Shown: positions 11,271 to 23,200, counted from the first letter of the stretch. The stretch is 64,000 nucleotides of DNA from Theristus sp. LFF4_11 (GCA_030248135.1 JASANC010000960.1:85284-149283); one strand, 5' to 3'. Program-made: numbers and translations. Notes: generated by a model from the letters alone, not told the origin.

Positions 11271-14200
11271 TCAGACATAGACGTCGACATCGTCGGCAAC
11301 GTAAAAGCACACGTATGCGTCTTTCAAGAGTCGCAGCGCATTACGAGGCAACGCGTCTTGCTGGCCGGAGACGATGTGCGCGCGCAGTTGGTCGTGGCCG
11401 TCGACGCCCAGGTACGGCGCCACATCCTCGCACGCGCGCACCTGACGTGAACAACGGACATTAGCTGCAGTGCAAGCTGCAGCAGCACACAGCCAACCAC
11501 CTGCAAGGCCGCCCATTACTGGTCGTATTGTGTTACCTCAGGCACGAGCAGGTCAGCGAAACTATCGTAGAACAGCCAGGTGTCGTTTGCAGCGCGTGCG
11601 AACGCAACGTAATGCGAGGACTCGATGCAGAGCACCGCCGACAGCTTCACGTGCTGGCTACGAATCGGCAATCGCAGCTCGTCCATTTGCTGCACGATCG
11701 AGGCGCTCAGCTGAATTGCGCTGCCCACGTGGTCGCTGTCCACGTGTGCCTGAAACAGACAGCTCGTTGAAAAACCAACTAAAAGCATTGCTTTAGCTCA
11801 AGGTCACGAACAGCTCGGTAGCAGGTGTTGCAGAATGACGCATTCGCCAAGTATTTACAGCTGGTCATGTAGCACTCATGGCAGAATAGACGTGCCAGCT
11901 GAGTGCAGTTCGCACGGCCGCATTGCTGCGGTCCTGAAAAGAAACAGCAGACAATAAAGGCCGAGGCCGGTGAATGTGGCGCCGAGACGAGTGCAGCGCG
12001 CTCACGGTTGTAGATCATGTTTGTGAGGTCGATGGCGTCGTTGGGCGCAATGTACTCGTAGGCACGCTCTGGCCCGGAACGTGGCAGCTGGATGATCAAC
12101 ACACGCGGCACCTGCACACAAGCAGCACTCAGTTGCACGTTGCGCACGCAACCACAGCCACCGACCAACCGTGACAAACTGCACTTGCGATTCGTACTGC
12201 GAGCGCTCCAGGAGGAACTGCACATCCGGGATGGAAGTGCTCACGTCTGCAGGACACGACCACGCCTGCTGCACCAGCGGACACATGAACGAACGACTGT
12301 TCTCGTTCTTGTGCCTGCAGTTGAGCGTTCAAATTTTGACAAAAAACAAACTTGGCGAAAAAATGCGGCCCATTTCTATATCATATACGATTAGCTGATT
12401 GGTTGGTGAGCACGTGATGCATTCAGGCTGCGCAGAAAGTGCTGTGGAGGCAGCGCCTGTCTCGCACAGAATGCATGTGTCACAACAACTAATCAGCTAA
12501 TTGCATGTGATTTCGGAATAGACTGCAGCTTCTTGAGCGTACCTCAAGCAGAGATATGGCGTCGGTTTGAGCAGCCGGTCGAAGAGCACACCAAGCAGCT
12601 CCTCTGGGTCCCGCTCGTCCGTTTCGAATGCAATCGAGTCGTGCGGCACTGCTGCAGCGAGCAACCGTCGCAACGTGGCCACGTGGTCGGCGCGCACGTA
12701 GTGAAATCAAAAACGATAAACTGTGAAACGCGTCATCGGAGCAGCTCGTACAGCTTCGGACACCAGGACAACACGAAAACACAGCATCTCAGTGAGAAAG
12801 CAAATTGAACTCACTTCCTCAACGGGTACACGATTTCATAGCACAGCACCGCCAGCAGCTGTTCGTAATCGTCCGAGTCGCACGGAGTTTTTGGTCGCAA
12901 CAACAAACTGCAACAGAAACAGTGCACAAAGAGTCGCAGTGATCATAAAATTATGAATAATAAATTAACAAAGTGCCAATTTCCCATGCAACGCGTACTG
13001 ATCGAAGGCAGACGAGTGCGCAAACATCGAGTAAATGGTGGTGTCAAGGTAACACGAGTTCTTGTGTCCTTGTATGCCTTTGTGACTGCCACAGATGCTT
13101 GCCATGCTCACTTGCATTGACGGTGGCGCCACGTATTCGGTTACGACGCCGCTGTCAAGTGTGCCAAGGTCGGCTGAACAAAAACAAATGTTTCATCACA
13201 CACTGCGAAGTGAATACTGCTTCATGAATGCCCACAAACACATTGCAATGTGGACTAATGTGCGTTTTTTGGCTGTGTGACTCAATGCGTTTGCAGACGT
13301 GGAATGCTGCTTCACGCGGCAATTCACGTGACCTCAGCTTGTCTCAGGAAATAGGGGTCACCTCAGCAATGCTCAGTTGCCACGTCAAGCATGAAGCTGC
13401 TTTTCTATCGACCGCCTGCGTAAATTTGCGCCAAACTATGAAAAGAAAAGGGGAGTACAGGAGTTGAGTGGCGTGCCAGTGCTCACTGAGTACAGGCGTG
13501 GTGAAGCGCGCGTCCGGCTGCAGCAGCGAGCGCAACACCAACAAGCCTCGTCGGGGGGCACACACAAAGTGACGTGCCCCGGCGGCCGCCAGTGAGCCGT
13601 CGCTCGGCCACGCCCAGCTCAACGGCAGATCCGTTTCCTGCAATGTCCCGACACACGCAACCGTTGATACAGTACAACTGTGAAAAGCAGACGCAATTAC
13701 ATCATGGGCTGTTCAGCTGCGCCCACAAATTCATCCAACCAGCTTCATGCAATTGTAGGTTGGTAAAAAACCGGTTTTCGTAAGGCCAGAAAAAACCGGT
13801 CTTATTTTCGTTTTAAAACCGTTTTATTTCCCAATTTTCCCCAGCACCCCAAAGTGTTCAGAAGTTGGTCTCTTCCCATTAAACATCAAAAAATACAGTC
13901 GAAATTAGCATCTGAAGCTTCAAGAAAAGTAAATCTGATATGTATTTACAAATCCAGTTTCACACACACATCCCATTTTTCACTTTTGCGACATATAATT
14001 TTGCGATATCATCCTCCTAATAGTTTTGAAGTACCAAAGTTCAAAAAAAATTAAGGTAAAAACAGGTTTTCATTTTCGCGGAAAAAAGGTTTTAAAACGA
14101 AAAAAATGCCAACCTATGCCAAGCCTTTGCAATTGCACATGTTTTACAGTTTGAATGGCTGCCTGAACAGAGTTGCTGCGCACCAGTTCAATTCCAACGA

Positions 14201-16712
14201 GTCTGTCACCGTCATCGTGTTGCGTGTCGCTGACGTATCGCACAACGCCATAGTAAAGATCATGATCACCCGCTACCGTGAGTTGTACGCAACTGCCTGC
14301 AGGAATGTGCGCATGAGAAACAATGTTAAGAGGACAGAAGCGCACAAGAATGACCTCTGTTTCTATTCTAACCAATCGTAAAATCGTATGGGCTGGCCAT
14401 TGAAATGGACCGCTGCACGCTCGTCGATGTGCTTGTTGCGATGGCGTCACATTTTGCAACCGCTTGCTTTTGCAATTCGTCGTCATCGCCGGCTGCAGCC
14501 CTGTACAACCTTGTTGTTAATCTCATTTTCGTTGTCGATTTTTAGAACGGAACAAAATAATAAACACGCTGATGATCGTATAAGCTCCGTTTTACAGCTG
14601 CGTGCGTACTATTTCGATTAGATCGTCACAGAGTTACCTGATTTTCAAAGGAAAGTATAGGAAACAAGCACCCTTCTTAAAAATCAGGCGACCCATTGGT
14701 TGACTGAGCTATTCCATAATATGCACAGCAGCTTTGGAACATGCGGGTGCCGGGGCCGGGTTCATCATTCATTGACCCAGCCCAATAAACTTCCTCACAC
14801 ACCTATGAACGTGTTCCAATGGCACCAACGGGCCTGCAGCATCTGTCGTTTGCACGCTAGTCACGCTTGAGCTCGACTGGCGACTTGGTGCACTCGGCTT
14901 CCCGTCCGTGATGGCATGAATGTCACTTGCTTTCAGTAGCCCAACAACCGGCACAAAACTGGCATGGTCCATTTTCGCACGAAAAATTTGATGACCCAAA
15001 AATCTACCTGTTCCGCCACCGATCGGATTGTCCTGTTGATAAGTTTAGATTTAATCTGAACTTATAAATAGTATGCATCCGCAAAAAATCTTCTGCCAGT
15101 TCTGGGCAGGGTTGTAGTAGGGGGAGCCTGGGGGCACGCCGCACGCGCATGCCAGTCCCCCAAAAAATTTGCTACTATTATAAGCCCCCCAAAAAAATTG
15201 CAGCTAATTATCTGCCCAGAAAAATTTTCGCCAACTTCTGAACTTTAAATTATAGGGAATCAGCTGATTGGTTAGTGATTACGGTATGCATGCTTTCTGT
15301 GCAAACCAAGCTTTACCCCACCCCACAGCAATGTCTGCACAGTGAAACATGCATCACGTGACCACCAACCAATCAGCTGATTCCCTGTAATTTAGAGTTC
15401 AACTGTATCAGGAAAATTTTTCAGCCAGCTATCTATCCATTCTATCAAATCTCGACAAAATTTAATAAAAACTAACCAATTTTTTACCAATTCAGACCAT
15501 TTTTTATGTTTGTTGCAAACATCGCGATTTTTACTTATTTTCAAACAAAATTACCGTTTTTATGCAATCTTACATTAATTTCTAAACAAAATTTTTGTAA
15601 AGTCTAATTTGGCACCTACGGTGCCCCACCTAAACCCCATGTTGGAAACCATCCCCCGCCCCCGTCACCCCCTTTACCCCAAAAATCTTCCAGTTATGTA
15701 TCGGGAAAAAAGTTGGCGCTCTTTACTAATGCGTGGCCCAAGACAAAATGAATGGTCCTACACAAAATGAATGGCCCAACACAACACAAATGGTTCTGTC
15801 CCACACAAAATAAATCAGAGGTTGCTTGCAATGAGTCGTTGTAGGTTCCTAATCCTAAGCCAAGCTTTTTTGATAAAGTGAAATTGATCATTTTCACCTT
15901 ATCAAAAAGGCCTGGCTTAGGAACCTACAACGACTCATTGCAAGCAACATTTTCACCTTATCAAAAAGGCTTGGCTTAGGATTAGGATTAGGAACCTACA
16001 ACACGACTCATTGCAAGCAACCTCAGATCAAAAATCACAAAAATATCACTTAAGGTTTCAAGAATGTATACAACTCGTTGGGCCATTCATTTTGTGCAGG
16101 GCCATGGGCCATTCATTTTGTCTTGGGCCATTTATTTTGTGTAGGGCCATTTATTTTGTGTAGGGCCATTTATTTTGTGCAGGGCCATTTATTTTGCCGT
16201 GGGCCACGCTTTAGTAAAGAGCGCCAAAAATTTTGCTCCAGCTATCTATCCAGATTTTGAAATTTTGCCGATCTACCACACTCCTGCTTTTTAAGCAATA
16301 TCAAAATTTTCAAGTTTTATTTCGAGTTTGAGAGTGTGAATAAAGTTCGTTGCGCTTGAGAGCTGTGCGCAGACTTTTCAGTAACGAAAAGCTCAAATGT
16401 CTGTCTGCGTTGCGGGTTCAGTCCTTCCAAGAAAGTCAATGGCCATGTCAAAGTGAACGCAACGCAACGCAATGCAACGCAAAAACGAACACTTACAAAC
16501 TCGACGCCGGCCATGTACTGATGGTATCGAGGATCAATATCTGCCAATGTTCCCAACCATTTCACGGTTCCATGTTCCGGTCGATCATCATTTCGCGAGT
16601 CCAAATACACAACACGATCCCCACAACACAGCGGCGATTCGTGCTCACCGGCTCGTCCAGTGACAGTGGCACTAATGGACGTCGTCATCGGTAATTTTTT
16701 ATCGTTCTCCAT
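11271..16712 (-). CDS. CYLD: CYLD-type K63/M1 deubiquitinase with two CAP-Gly domains
   Basis: Family role: cleaves Lys63- and Met1-linked ubiquitin, restraining NF-kB/JNK-type signalling. Exons (minus): 16712-16497, 15032-14803, 14500-14373, 14296-14184, 13637-13487, 13173-12999, 12907-12815, 12701-12543, 12314-12176, 12111-12006, 11933-11812, 11749-11537 and 11441-11271; 2016 bp, about 671 aa (Drosophila CYLD about 640, human 956). CAP-Gly-like domains lie at about 28-100 ([19 protein letters not shown]) and 190-265 ([20 protein letters not shown]). The USP/UCH domain has the nucleophile Cys320 (HKNSCYLDT), [10 protein letters not shown], a Cys-rich insert ([19 protein letters not shown]) and His590 (SSHYVAF) with WLFYDS. 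Vertebrate CYLD has three CAP-Gly domains; this gene shows two. The intron 12814-12702 has a GTGAGT donor but no AG where coding resumes. Introns hold M1 and M2 MITEs. Confidence 0.93.
12370..12527. mobile_element. M1-family MITE in CYLD intron
   Basis: The left arm TTAGCTGATTGGTTGGTGAG with CACGTGATGCATTC pairs with the right arm AGAATGCATGTGTCAC...CTAATCAGCTAATTGCATGT and terminal GACTGCA at 12521-12527. It sits 15 bp from the donor of the exon ending at 12543. The left terminus is degenerate. Confidence 0.7.
13277..13430. mobile_element. M2-family repeat in CYLD intron
   Basis: Begins GTGACTCAATGCGTTTGCAG and includes 'CAGTTGCCACGTCAAGCATG' and GCTGCTTTTCTATC, matching the copy at 4850-5040. 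The right end is truncated or diverged. It lies in the intron 13174-13486. Confidence 0.65.
15105..15412. mobile_element. M1-family MITE with upstream G/C-tract sequence
   Basis: The MITE itself is 15238-15407: GAACTTTAAATTATAGGGAA and CAGCTGATTGGTTAGTGATT on the left, CCAACCAATCAGCTGATTCC and 'TAATTTAGAGTTCAACTGTA' on the right. Just upstream (15114-15190) is 'GTAGTAGGGGGAGCCTGGGG' followed by C-tracts, which resembles 48115-48165. Both lie in the first CYLD intron (15033-16496). Confidence 0.8.
15713..16227. mobile_element. Foldback element with telomere-like internal repeats
   Basis: Termini are TTGGCGCTCTTTACTA and TAGTAAAGAGCGCCAA (perfect inverse). Sub-terminally, several GGGCCATTYATTTTGTGYAG-like units run as imperfect tandem repeats at 16080-16205, with inverted counterparts at 15735-15815. 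The interior is a nested inverted repeat (TTGCTTGCAATGAGTCGTTG and its inverse) containing CTAATCCTAAGCC / GGCTTAGGATTAGG and 'TTTTGATAA.GTGAAA'. A related fragment lies at 48640-48755. It lies inside CYLD intron 1. Confidence 0.8.
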
Positions 16713-17542
16713 CTCGTCCTAATTGCATGCGCCTAGCGAAAGCGGGAGCTCGGGTCGTCGGGTGAGGGGGCGGTGTTTGCCTAATTTTAGAGGGGGAGGA
16801 GGGGGGTGTCAGACAGAGGTGCCTTCTCGGTGAGGGGGGTGTAGGGTTGTTAAAAAAAACAAAAATCGTCATTTTTGTTTTTTTTTTATTAAAAAAATTT
16901 TTTTTTCAAAAATCAAAGTTGTGCTAAATCAATCAGGGAGTCCGAAGAACCACATATGATATGCAAGCGCCTCCCGAATGACTCCCGTATGGCGGAACTT
17001 TGCAGATTTTGTTTTGGTGACCTCAATTACCAATTTTCCAAACCGTCACCATGCCTCTTCTTGTGTTTTGACCTCCAAAACGTCACTAATTGTCCCCAGC
17101 TAAGCTAATGCTAAAGTGAAGACAAACATACCGCCTTGAAATTCGATCAATTCTTCTGATGGTGTCGCGACGACACGACACGAAGCAGCAACCAGACAAC
17201 GTAGCGCTTGCAAACGGAGCAGCGAGCACAATCGGACGCTCTGCGAGGCGAATCGTCACCTTATCTGCATCGGAAATGGTAGGCTAAGCTTTGGGACGCT
17301 CAAAAACTTCATCGCAGATGTTGTCGAAGCCTAAAATCAGTCGGTAAAACGGCCCAAAATCGACTGCTAAAGGTTTTACGAGGTATAATCAAAAAAAATT
17401 TTTGTTGAACTTTCGAAAAATTGTGCCAAAATTGAGGTTTTCAGAGCATATTAGAGGAAAATTTTTCGAATTTAAAAAAAAAAATCGGCATTTTTGTTTT
17501 TTTTTAATCACTTTTTTTTTTAAAATTTTTCATTTTTTTTAA

Positions 17543-19103
17543 AGTTGGGAACAACGATAACTGTGTAATTACACGTAATTATATTGGCTATATAAGCTGT
17601 GATAATCTGTGATCAGGGTTCGGTCTGTTTTTATTATTGTCGTTGTCGTGTCATCCTAATAAGCAAACCCAAATAAACTACGAAACAACCCAAATATCTT
17701 TCTGGCACCCAACGTTTGGCTCGTACAGTCATCATCTATAAAGAAGGAAAACCACAGTGTGCAACAGTGCAATCCGCACAACAGCACGATCAGCATCATG
17801 TCGCGACACTTTGACAGCGAGAGTTCAGTCGTCAGCCGTGATCCCAGCCCTGACTCGCTGAACACGTCCGACACCGATACGGTACACATGACCCGCAGAG
17901 ACCTGGATTGTCTCATTGACCGCTTCGGAGGAGGAGTCCATCAAGTACCTTGAGTCCATTTACGGACCAAGAAATGAGGCAATTACATCCGTCTACGAAC
18001 TCGATACAGCAACGCGACAGGAAGGAGAATCTGTGCGCGCCTTCGGACTACGTCTGGAGAACTTGCTTCTTGCCACTGGGCATAACTATCGCGGTTCGGA
18101 TGGCAACTATATACCGTTTGTCGAAACGACGTTGATCAACAAGTTTGTGCAAGGATTGCTTGATCCGTTGTTGTCGAGCAAAGCAGAGGACCAGAAGTTC
18201 AAGGGTCTCAATTTCCGAGAAATTGTGGATAAAATCCAGGGAATCGAAGACTGCGAAAACTTCAAAAAGAAAAAGAACAGCCGTGACGACGATCGGCAGA
18301 AAAACAAAGACAACGGCAGCAAGCCGAATTACCAAAACACGAGCCGTGAAAACCACGAAACAAACTTCAACTACAAACCGCAATTCAGCGACCAGTTTGG
18401 TCATAATCAGCAACATTACAATCAGATTGAGAAGTACCAGTTCGCCAACAATCAAATCACTCCACAAATCAATAATCAGCAACAGCAAACCACGCAATAC
18501 ATCGGTCGATGTTCCCGCATTCGACACGACACGCGACAGCAAAATCATCAACAGCAAAACTATTCACCAAAATTCGCAAGATTCCGAAATTGGCATCCGC
18601 AGTTTAGAATGTCGGACGCAGAAAAGCAGTTGATTGCGAAAGTCTACGGACGAAACAAACCGGCCAAGAATCCTCGAACAGCGACAAACGACGTGGGCAA
18701 AGCTGAGGAGGACGACTACAACCACGGCCCGCGCGATGAAGGAGGCGTCGACGAATAGTAATGATGCGCGTGATGAAACGAAATAAAAACACAAGGAAAT
18801 CTTCAACCAAAAAATCAAATCAACAAATCTCAATCAAAAAACAGTCAAATCAAATCAACAAATCTTCCAATCAAATCAACAAAACAATCAATCAACAATT
18901 CCAATCAAATATGTGATAAATCATTTTCAATTGTTGGGGAGAAGTTGGGAACAACGATAACTGTGTAATTACACGTAATTATATTGGCTATATAAGCTGT
19001 GATAATCTGTGATCAGGGTTCGGTCTGTTTTTATTATTGTCGTTGTCGTGTCATCCTAATAAGCAAACCCAAATAAACTACGTAACAACCCAAATATCTT
19101 TCT
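17543..19103 (+). mobile_element. Compact LTR retrotransposon carrying only gag-like sequence
   Basis: The 5' LTR is 17543-17703 and the 3' LTR 18943-19103 (161 bp each). They differ by one base (CTACGAAACAACC against CTACGTAACAACC). The target duplication is TTAA (17539-17542 and 19104-19107). After the 5' LTR comes TGGCACCCAACGTTTGGC, resembling a primer-binding site for a tRNA-Lys; a purine run GGGGAGA precedes the 3' LTR. The total of 1561 bp leaves room for one protein region; no protease, RT, RNase H or integrase is present, so it would need proteins in trans. Confidence 0.9.
17798..18758 (+). pseudogene. gag-like coding region of the LTR element, in two frames
   Basis: A short frame runs from the ATG at 17798 to a stop at 17953. 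A second, longer frame shifted by one base is open from about 17916 to 18758 without its own early ATG. The longer frame has a retrotransposon-gag signature (EGESVRAFGLRLENLL, then FVQGLLDPLL) and an N/Q-rich basic tail. No CCHC zinc knuckle is seen. The break could be a one-base deletion, a larger internal deletion or a programmed shift; the sequence does not decide. Confidence 0.7.
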
Positions 19104-19115
19104 TTAACAACCCTA

Positions 19116-20259
19116 GGGGGGTGCGCACGGGCAGCAAATTTTCCTGAGGGGGGGGGGGTGCGGTGCACTGGCAGAAAACAGAAAAATTTCGTGAGGGGGG
19201 TGCACGGGACGGGATCGCACGGGTAATACCAAATTTTTGCCTTGGAAAAACACAGAAATTCTTCTAAAATACAGAATATTTTGTGCAAAGAAGCTGCTTG
19301 TTTGGTCAGAAACAACAAAATCTATGCAGGGACAGACACAATTTTTTTTATTTAATTATACGCGCGCCGGTTCCTGAAACCCGAAGGTACCAAACTCCGG
19401 CGGAGACGGGCAATACTGCCCCGAGCCCAATTTCGCCGGCCACCGATTATTGTGGGTTTATTCAAACTTGTCCGGACTAAAATGACGTCATTTGCTTTAA
19501 AAACGCCCGTTTGTCACAGTACAGGCACTAAAATGTTAGCTTGCTGTGACTGATTCGACATTCACCATTTGTTTACGGGAAGAAATCGGCTAAACGGAAA
19601 GTCTGGCTTGATGTGAACGGCAAGCGCATGTTTGACGGCACGTGACGTCATTTCAGTGGGTCACGTTTGAAAAAAATAGGTCATAGCTGGCCGCAACAGG
19701 CAAATCTTCAGGCTGCAATGGAACATGAACACACTTTCAAGAGGGTAAACGTCTGAATGAAAACGTCCCAAGACGTGATCCAATTAGAGATTCGACGTCT
19801 CAAACATGGAGACATCCAAATAGAGCCGACCTTTATGAAAGCGTTCAACGGCAGGAATCTAAATTGTTAGGACGTTTTATTCGCTTATCGTTGTTCAAAT
19901 CGCAGTCAAAAAATACTATTTGGAAACTTTGAATGTATTTTATGAATCGTATTTTTGCAGTGCAGCGATGTACCATTTTTCTTGATCTAACCTGGATTAG
20001 TCTGAACAAACACGGAACAAAAAAGAGAGCCGTAGGTCATTTTCGAATGTTTGCTTTGCTACTGAGCTGTGAACATGATACATCGAGTGGACAACATTTT
20101 TTCCACGGTTTCAATTACGCTGAATGTGACACAAGGGCGCTTTGTGTTCTCGAACGTTGCCTGCTTCATATTCATAAGTTGCGTGTCCATGCCAAATCGA
20201 AAAGCAAGGTCGGAAAGCCTTGCCGTATCCAAAGTTGACTTCGAACAGTTTGTTCCAAA
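19116..20259. other. No gene recognised; G-tracts, then 5' region of receptor gene
   Basis: 19116-19230 is G-rich with 'GGGGGGTGCGCACGGG' style repeats. 19330-20200 shows no exon-like reading frame. The segment just before 20260 should include the 5' UTR/promoter of the Cys-loop receptor gene, but no element can be pinpointed. Confidence 0.4.
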
Positions 20260-23200
20260 ATGAAAGCTAGCGGTTGCAATTGCGTGCTGACAATTGTTGC
20301 CGTCCTAAACCTTCTGTTCAATTCGACGTTTGCCGGATTTGAAGAATATCAGTTATACGACAAACTGTTGCACAATTATAACAAGCTGGAACGACCAGCC
20401 GCCAACTTTTCGCACCCGCTGACCGTCACACTCGGCGTTGCATTGCAGCAGATTGCTGACGTGGTTTGTGTTTCTTATTAACAAGACATTTTGACGAGCT
20501 TTTGCGCAACGTGAAGTGTTGCAAAAAAGGCCTCGCCCGTTTATAATCCCCCAAAAGTGGCGGAGTGTCATGTTTTTGTTTCAACGCAAAGAATCTGTGG
20601 TAACATTTTCAGGACGAGGTCAATCAGTTCATTGACGTGAACGCTTGGTTAACGTTGGTGAGTGCGAATTTTCCCATCGTACATTTTTATCCGAGTCACA
20701 AATTTTCATTTGATTTACTTCAGTGCTTCAAAGCACTCCATGCGTGCTTTAATGGTTTTCTCAGTTGTAGGGCTGGAAGGATTACAAGTTGTCGTGGGAT
20801 CCGAACGATTTCGACGGAATCACGGATGTTCGCTTCAAACCGGACAACATTTGGACGCCCGATATTCTTTTGTACAACAGGTTGTTTGGCTTTGAAACCA
20901 ATTGCTTTCTAGGGAGAAAAGACTGTTTTGCGAGCACTTCTGACGTCAGTGTGTTTGCACACGGTGTTTATTCGTTTCACAACACAGCGCACAATCGAGC
21001 TTCGACCCAACGTATGCGAGCAACGTGGTCGTCTACTCGGACGGCAGCGTCAACTGGATCCCACCGGGCATTTTTCGGAGCAGCTGCAAAATAGACATCA
21101 AGTATTTTCCATTTGACAAACAGGCATGCACCCTGAAGGTATATTGAATGTAACTGACCAGTATTGTTGGGTAAAACAAAGCAATAGAAATGACAAAACA
21201 AAACTTGCGAATGTTGAACAGTTCGGCTCGTGGTCGTACAACGGCAACCAAGTTGATCTGCAGCCACAGGACGCTCGCCTCGGCATCGACACCTCTGAAT
21301 ACCTGGTGAACGGCGAATGGACATTCAAACGTAAATCCGGTCTTGAGCGTCAAGTCAAGTTTCAAGTTCATTCGACCATTTGAATTCTGTTCAGTTTTCG
21401 CTGTGTTCAGGCACTTGGGTGAAACGCAATGTGCGTTGGTACGTGACCATTCTGAACAAGCCGTTGGAGCCGTTCGTGACGCTGTCGTTCACGATGGTCA
21501 TCGGCCGCAGACAGACGTACTTCCTGCTGAACGTCATCTTCCCGGCGGTGCTCATCTCGGCGATCATGGCGCTCAGCTTTTATTTGCCACCGGACTCCGG
21601 CGAGAAAATGTCGATCGGTGAATTATTGGTTCGCTTGGATTACTTTCACAGCACCAGTGGAACTCACAGACACGTGCACAACGTCAATGCGTGCAGGCAT
21701 GACCGTGCTTCTGTCGATCACACTGTTCATGAGCATGTTGTCCAGCATGACGCCCTCCACGTCCGAAGCGACGCCGCTCATTGGCAAGTGATGCGCATCG
21801 ACTGTTGATTTTTCTTTTCGACCGTTTTAGCAATTTAGCAGTTTTTGAATAATAGAGTTGTTTTCAAAGCAGCAGTCACTTTGAAGGCAGCTTTTTCTCG
21901 ACGTGTCTGTGGATGTCAGCAATGTCCGTTTTGGTCGCAATCATTGTGCTCAACTGCAATCATTACAGCGGCGGCAAACGCATCGATGGAACTGTTAGTT
22001 GCAAACTGATTGAGACTTGCTTGATATGCTTAAATCAGCACCGGATAATGCGGCTTTGTGACAGCTCTTGCCAATTCTGTCCAATTTATGAATGCCTGCT
22101 GCCAGTTTAGAACAACGCATTTTCACTACAAAGTGGGAAGCTGTTTTAGGTAAACAATGAAAGAAGTTTCTCACTAAACTTTACATGACTGTTTTCAGCC
22201 CCGAAAGCTGTTGTTCGAATGGTTGCCAAAAATCCTGCGACTGAAAAAGTTTGAAACCGACAATGGACCGGTTGCTGAGCACAACGCAGTCAGGCTAATT
22301 GGCTCAGACGATGAGATCGCAAACGCAATGGACAGCAGTCAGTTGTTGTCGTGGTCGGTGAAGAAACAGCGAGAGATGCAGGTGCACCAGTGCTCTGGTT
22401 CGTTGGTTCTTTGTCCTAATTCGCAATTGTCGCAATTCGTTGCAACTTTGGCAGACTCTGAGCGACGACAAACGCATCTGGCGTCCGCGACCGTCAGAGC
22501 AAATGGCCAGCTTGCAGCAGGTCAGTCGCTGGACACCACGCTTCAAGTTCAATTTTTCAAAGTCGTATTTCATTGTTTTTCGTAGCTGATGCACGAGGCA
22601 GAACGTGAAATCTGGGTGAAACTGAACGCGCAGTCGACGGCGGCTGCGGAAAGGAAACATCGAAAACTGATGAAACGCATGGCAAGGGCAGCAGCAAAGT
22701 CGAACTCGTCCGGGCTGCAGTTCTCGCAGCGGAACAAAGTGACACTGCCAATGACAACGAAATTGCCCGGTATTGCTGTTGCTGTTACTGTTTTACTGTT
22801 TGAAAAGTGCGTTTCACTGAGTTAAGCTTTGTTTCAGTGACACACGACATGGTGACTCGATGCCTGAAGATGCTACTTGAACAGGTCACCGATGAACTGT
22901 TCCAGGTACGTAAGAGTCGTTGTGCTTAAAAGGTCTCCGAACGTCTGGTGTCCTGTCCGTCCGGTAAAGGTGGCAACACCACCGACTTGGGCTGCTTTTA
23001 TTTCCAGGACCCGGACATTGCGCAGAACCCCCAGTCGGACAGGAGTGGGACACCGGACATATGTTCGCAGACCCGTGTGTTAGCGTGTGACTTTGCAACA
23101 TTGAACGTTTGCAGTCGCCGTGGTATATTTATTCGTTGACTGCGTTTGATTGCAGGTGACGAAACGAATGCGCGAACAGGATGACTCAGACGCGATACTG

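Larger units (their letters stand above)
16842..19115. mobile_element. Non-autonomous hAT-like element, interrupted by an LTR element
   Basis: Ends are TAGGGTTGTTAAAAAAAAC and TTAACAACCCTA, flanked by GGGGGGTG (16834-16841) and a G-tract plus TG (19116-19124), an 8-bp-type target duplication with one extra G. Removing the LTR element and its TTAA duplicate leaves about 709 bp. That corresponds, in inverse orientation, to the 675-bp copy at 46771-47445; shared blocks include GGGAGTC.GAAGAACCACAT, CCCGTATGGCGGAACTTT and CTTATCTGCATCGGAAATGG. No transposase is apparent. Confidence 0.78.

Noticed and set aside
9527..16712. Operon of NEK8, RPB5 and CYLD
   Set aside because: All are on the same strand, but spacings are about 400-490 bp, larger than usual nematode operons, and no trans-splice evidence can be seen from sequence alone.
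20260..20481. Short secreted protein ending at 20481
   Set aside because: The frame is simply receptor exon 1 read into the intron; the donor at 20464 and the following exons fit the Cys-loop family.
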